Positions 15,963 to 16,290 of a DNA stretch of 16,290 nt are shown piece by piece. This stretch comes from Nitrosomonadales bacterium (GTDB lineage Bacteria; Pseudomonadota; Gammaproteobacteria; Burkholderiales; Nitrosomonadaceae). The notes beneath the pieces were generated by a model. That model made no database searches and was not told the DNA's origin. It saw nothing but the letters and a program-made list of their open reading frames with translations. Made by a program: the position numbers and the translations under genes. The stretch is from assembly GCA_004525885.1 (NCBI GenBank), contig SPBV01000015.1:1-16290 (forward strand), in the 5' to 3' direction. Position 1 is the stretch's first letter, and each line of letters starts with the position of its first letter.

Positions 15963-16290
15963 CTAGTCTAATTTGTGTTGCTTCTTTCCTTGGTGCTTTT
16001 TTTCTATTTCCTTATACCAAATATCATATATCTCAGCTGGCCATATTGATGTAATCCAAACTATTACGTCATTAATTTCCTGGTCTGTTAATTTATTTCC
16101 CCATGCAGGCATACCTCCAATACCAGGCGGGCTACCTTCATGAATCACTTTTGACATCGTATCTGTTGAGTGGTGCCAAGCGTGAGCGCTGCCATTCAGA
16201 GGTGGCGGAGGATATTTTCCGTCTGCGCCTTTTTCACGCCATCCGGTTGTAGCTTCTCCCTTCAGACCATGACAGGTCGCGCAATTTGCC
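15963..16290 (-). CDS. monoheme class I cytochrome c (5' end cut off)
   Basis: The reading frame is open from the right edge (codon at 16289) to the TAG at 15963, giving the last 108 residues of a c-type cytochrome. The heme attachment site is CATCH at visible residues 3-7, preceded by AN. The probable distal methionine ligand is in GGMPAWGNKL about 60 residues later. The C-terminal helix reads LTDQEINDVIVWITSIWP, followed by a basic tail. This is a single-heme class I fold carrying electrons in the periplasm; the signal peptide lies outside the window. The AHAWHH and WPAEIYDIW segments recall small cytochromes I associate with copper-handling gene clusters, but that is a loose recollection. 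It converges on rplS. An internal ATG at 16157 is not the start, since it would delete the heme site. Confidence 0.9.
   Translation of the reverse strand, partial: ANCATCHGLKGEATTGWREKGADGKYPPPPLNGSAHAWHHSTDTMSKVIHEGSPPGIGGMPAWGNKLTDQEINDVIVWITSIWPAEIYDIWYKEIEKKHQGKKQHKLD

Noticed and set aside
1..16290. Mobile elements, CRISPR arrays, defence islands, tRNA or rRNA genes
   Set aside because: No transposase, integrase, phage or toxin-antitoxin proteins, no spaced direct repeats, and no cloverleaf or rRNA-like sequence were seen; the genes are conserved housekeeping ones in familiar orders.

Overview
The window is ordinary, densely packed chromosome from an autotrophic betaproteobacterium. Three things support this. 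The gene pairings leuS-lptE-holA and LOG-DUF2782-thrB beside polA are typical of the class. The BPSS1780-type membrane protein is largely betaproteobacterial. A complete phosphoribulokinase of the proteobacterial Calvin-cycle type is present. The AT-leaning base composition and a small periplasmic cytochrome c fit an ammonia oxidiser such as Nitrosomonadaceae, but that narrower placement is inference; Gallionella-like or other lithoautotrophic relatives are not excluded.

Region 1 (1-4246, minus strand): leuS, lptE and holA form an apparent operon read leftwards, covering leucyl-tRNA charging, lipopolysaccharide export and the clamp-loader delta subunit. A good -10 box lies just upstream of leuS. 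Region 2 (4247-4567) is a 321-bp divergent intergenic region holding the leuS promoter, two inverted repeats and a possible leader mini-ORF ahead of the phosphoribulokinase gene. Region 3 (4568-7830, plus strand): cbbP/prkB, then uvrD with its own possible promoter.

Region 4 (10823 down to 7860, minus strand): a LOG-family nucleotide phosphoribohydrolase, a DUF2782 exported protein, thrB and a BPSS1780-family membrane protein. This unit converges with uvrD and diverges from polA across only 22 bp. Region 5 (10846-15814, plus strand): polA, then the ribosome/tRNA-modification operon rpsP-rimM-trmD-rplS with a recognisable promoter. Region 6 (15815-16290): a convergent intergenic stem-loop and the 3' part of a monoheme c-type cytochrome gene that runs off the right edge.

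I found no mobile elements, CRISPR arrays, tRNA or rRNA genes, prophage genes, broken genes or signs of recent transfer, and no convincing novel multi-gene system. The items most worth a second look are the structured leader region before cbbP, the very tight LOG/polA divergence and the cut-off cytochrome.
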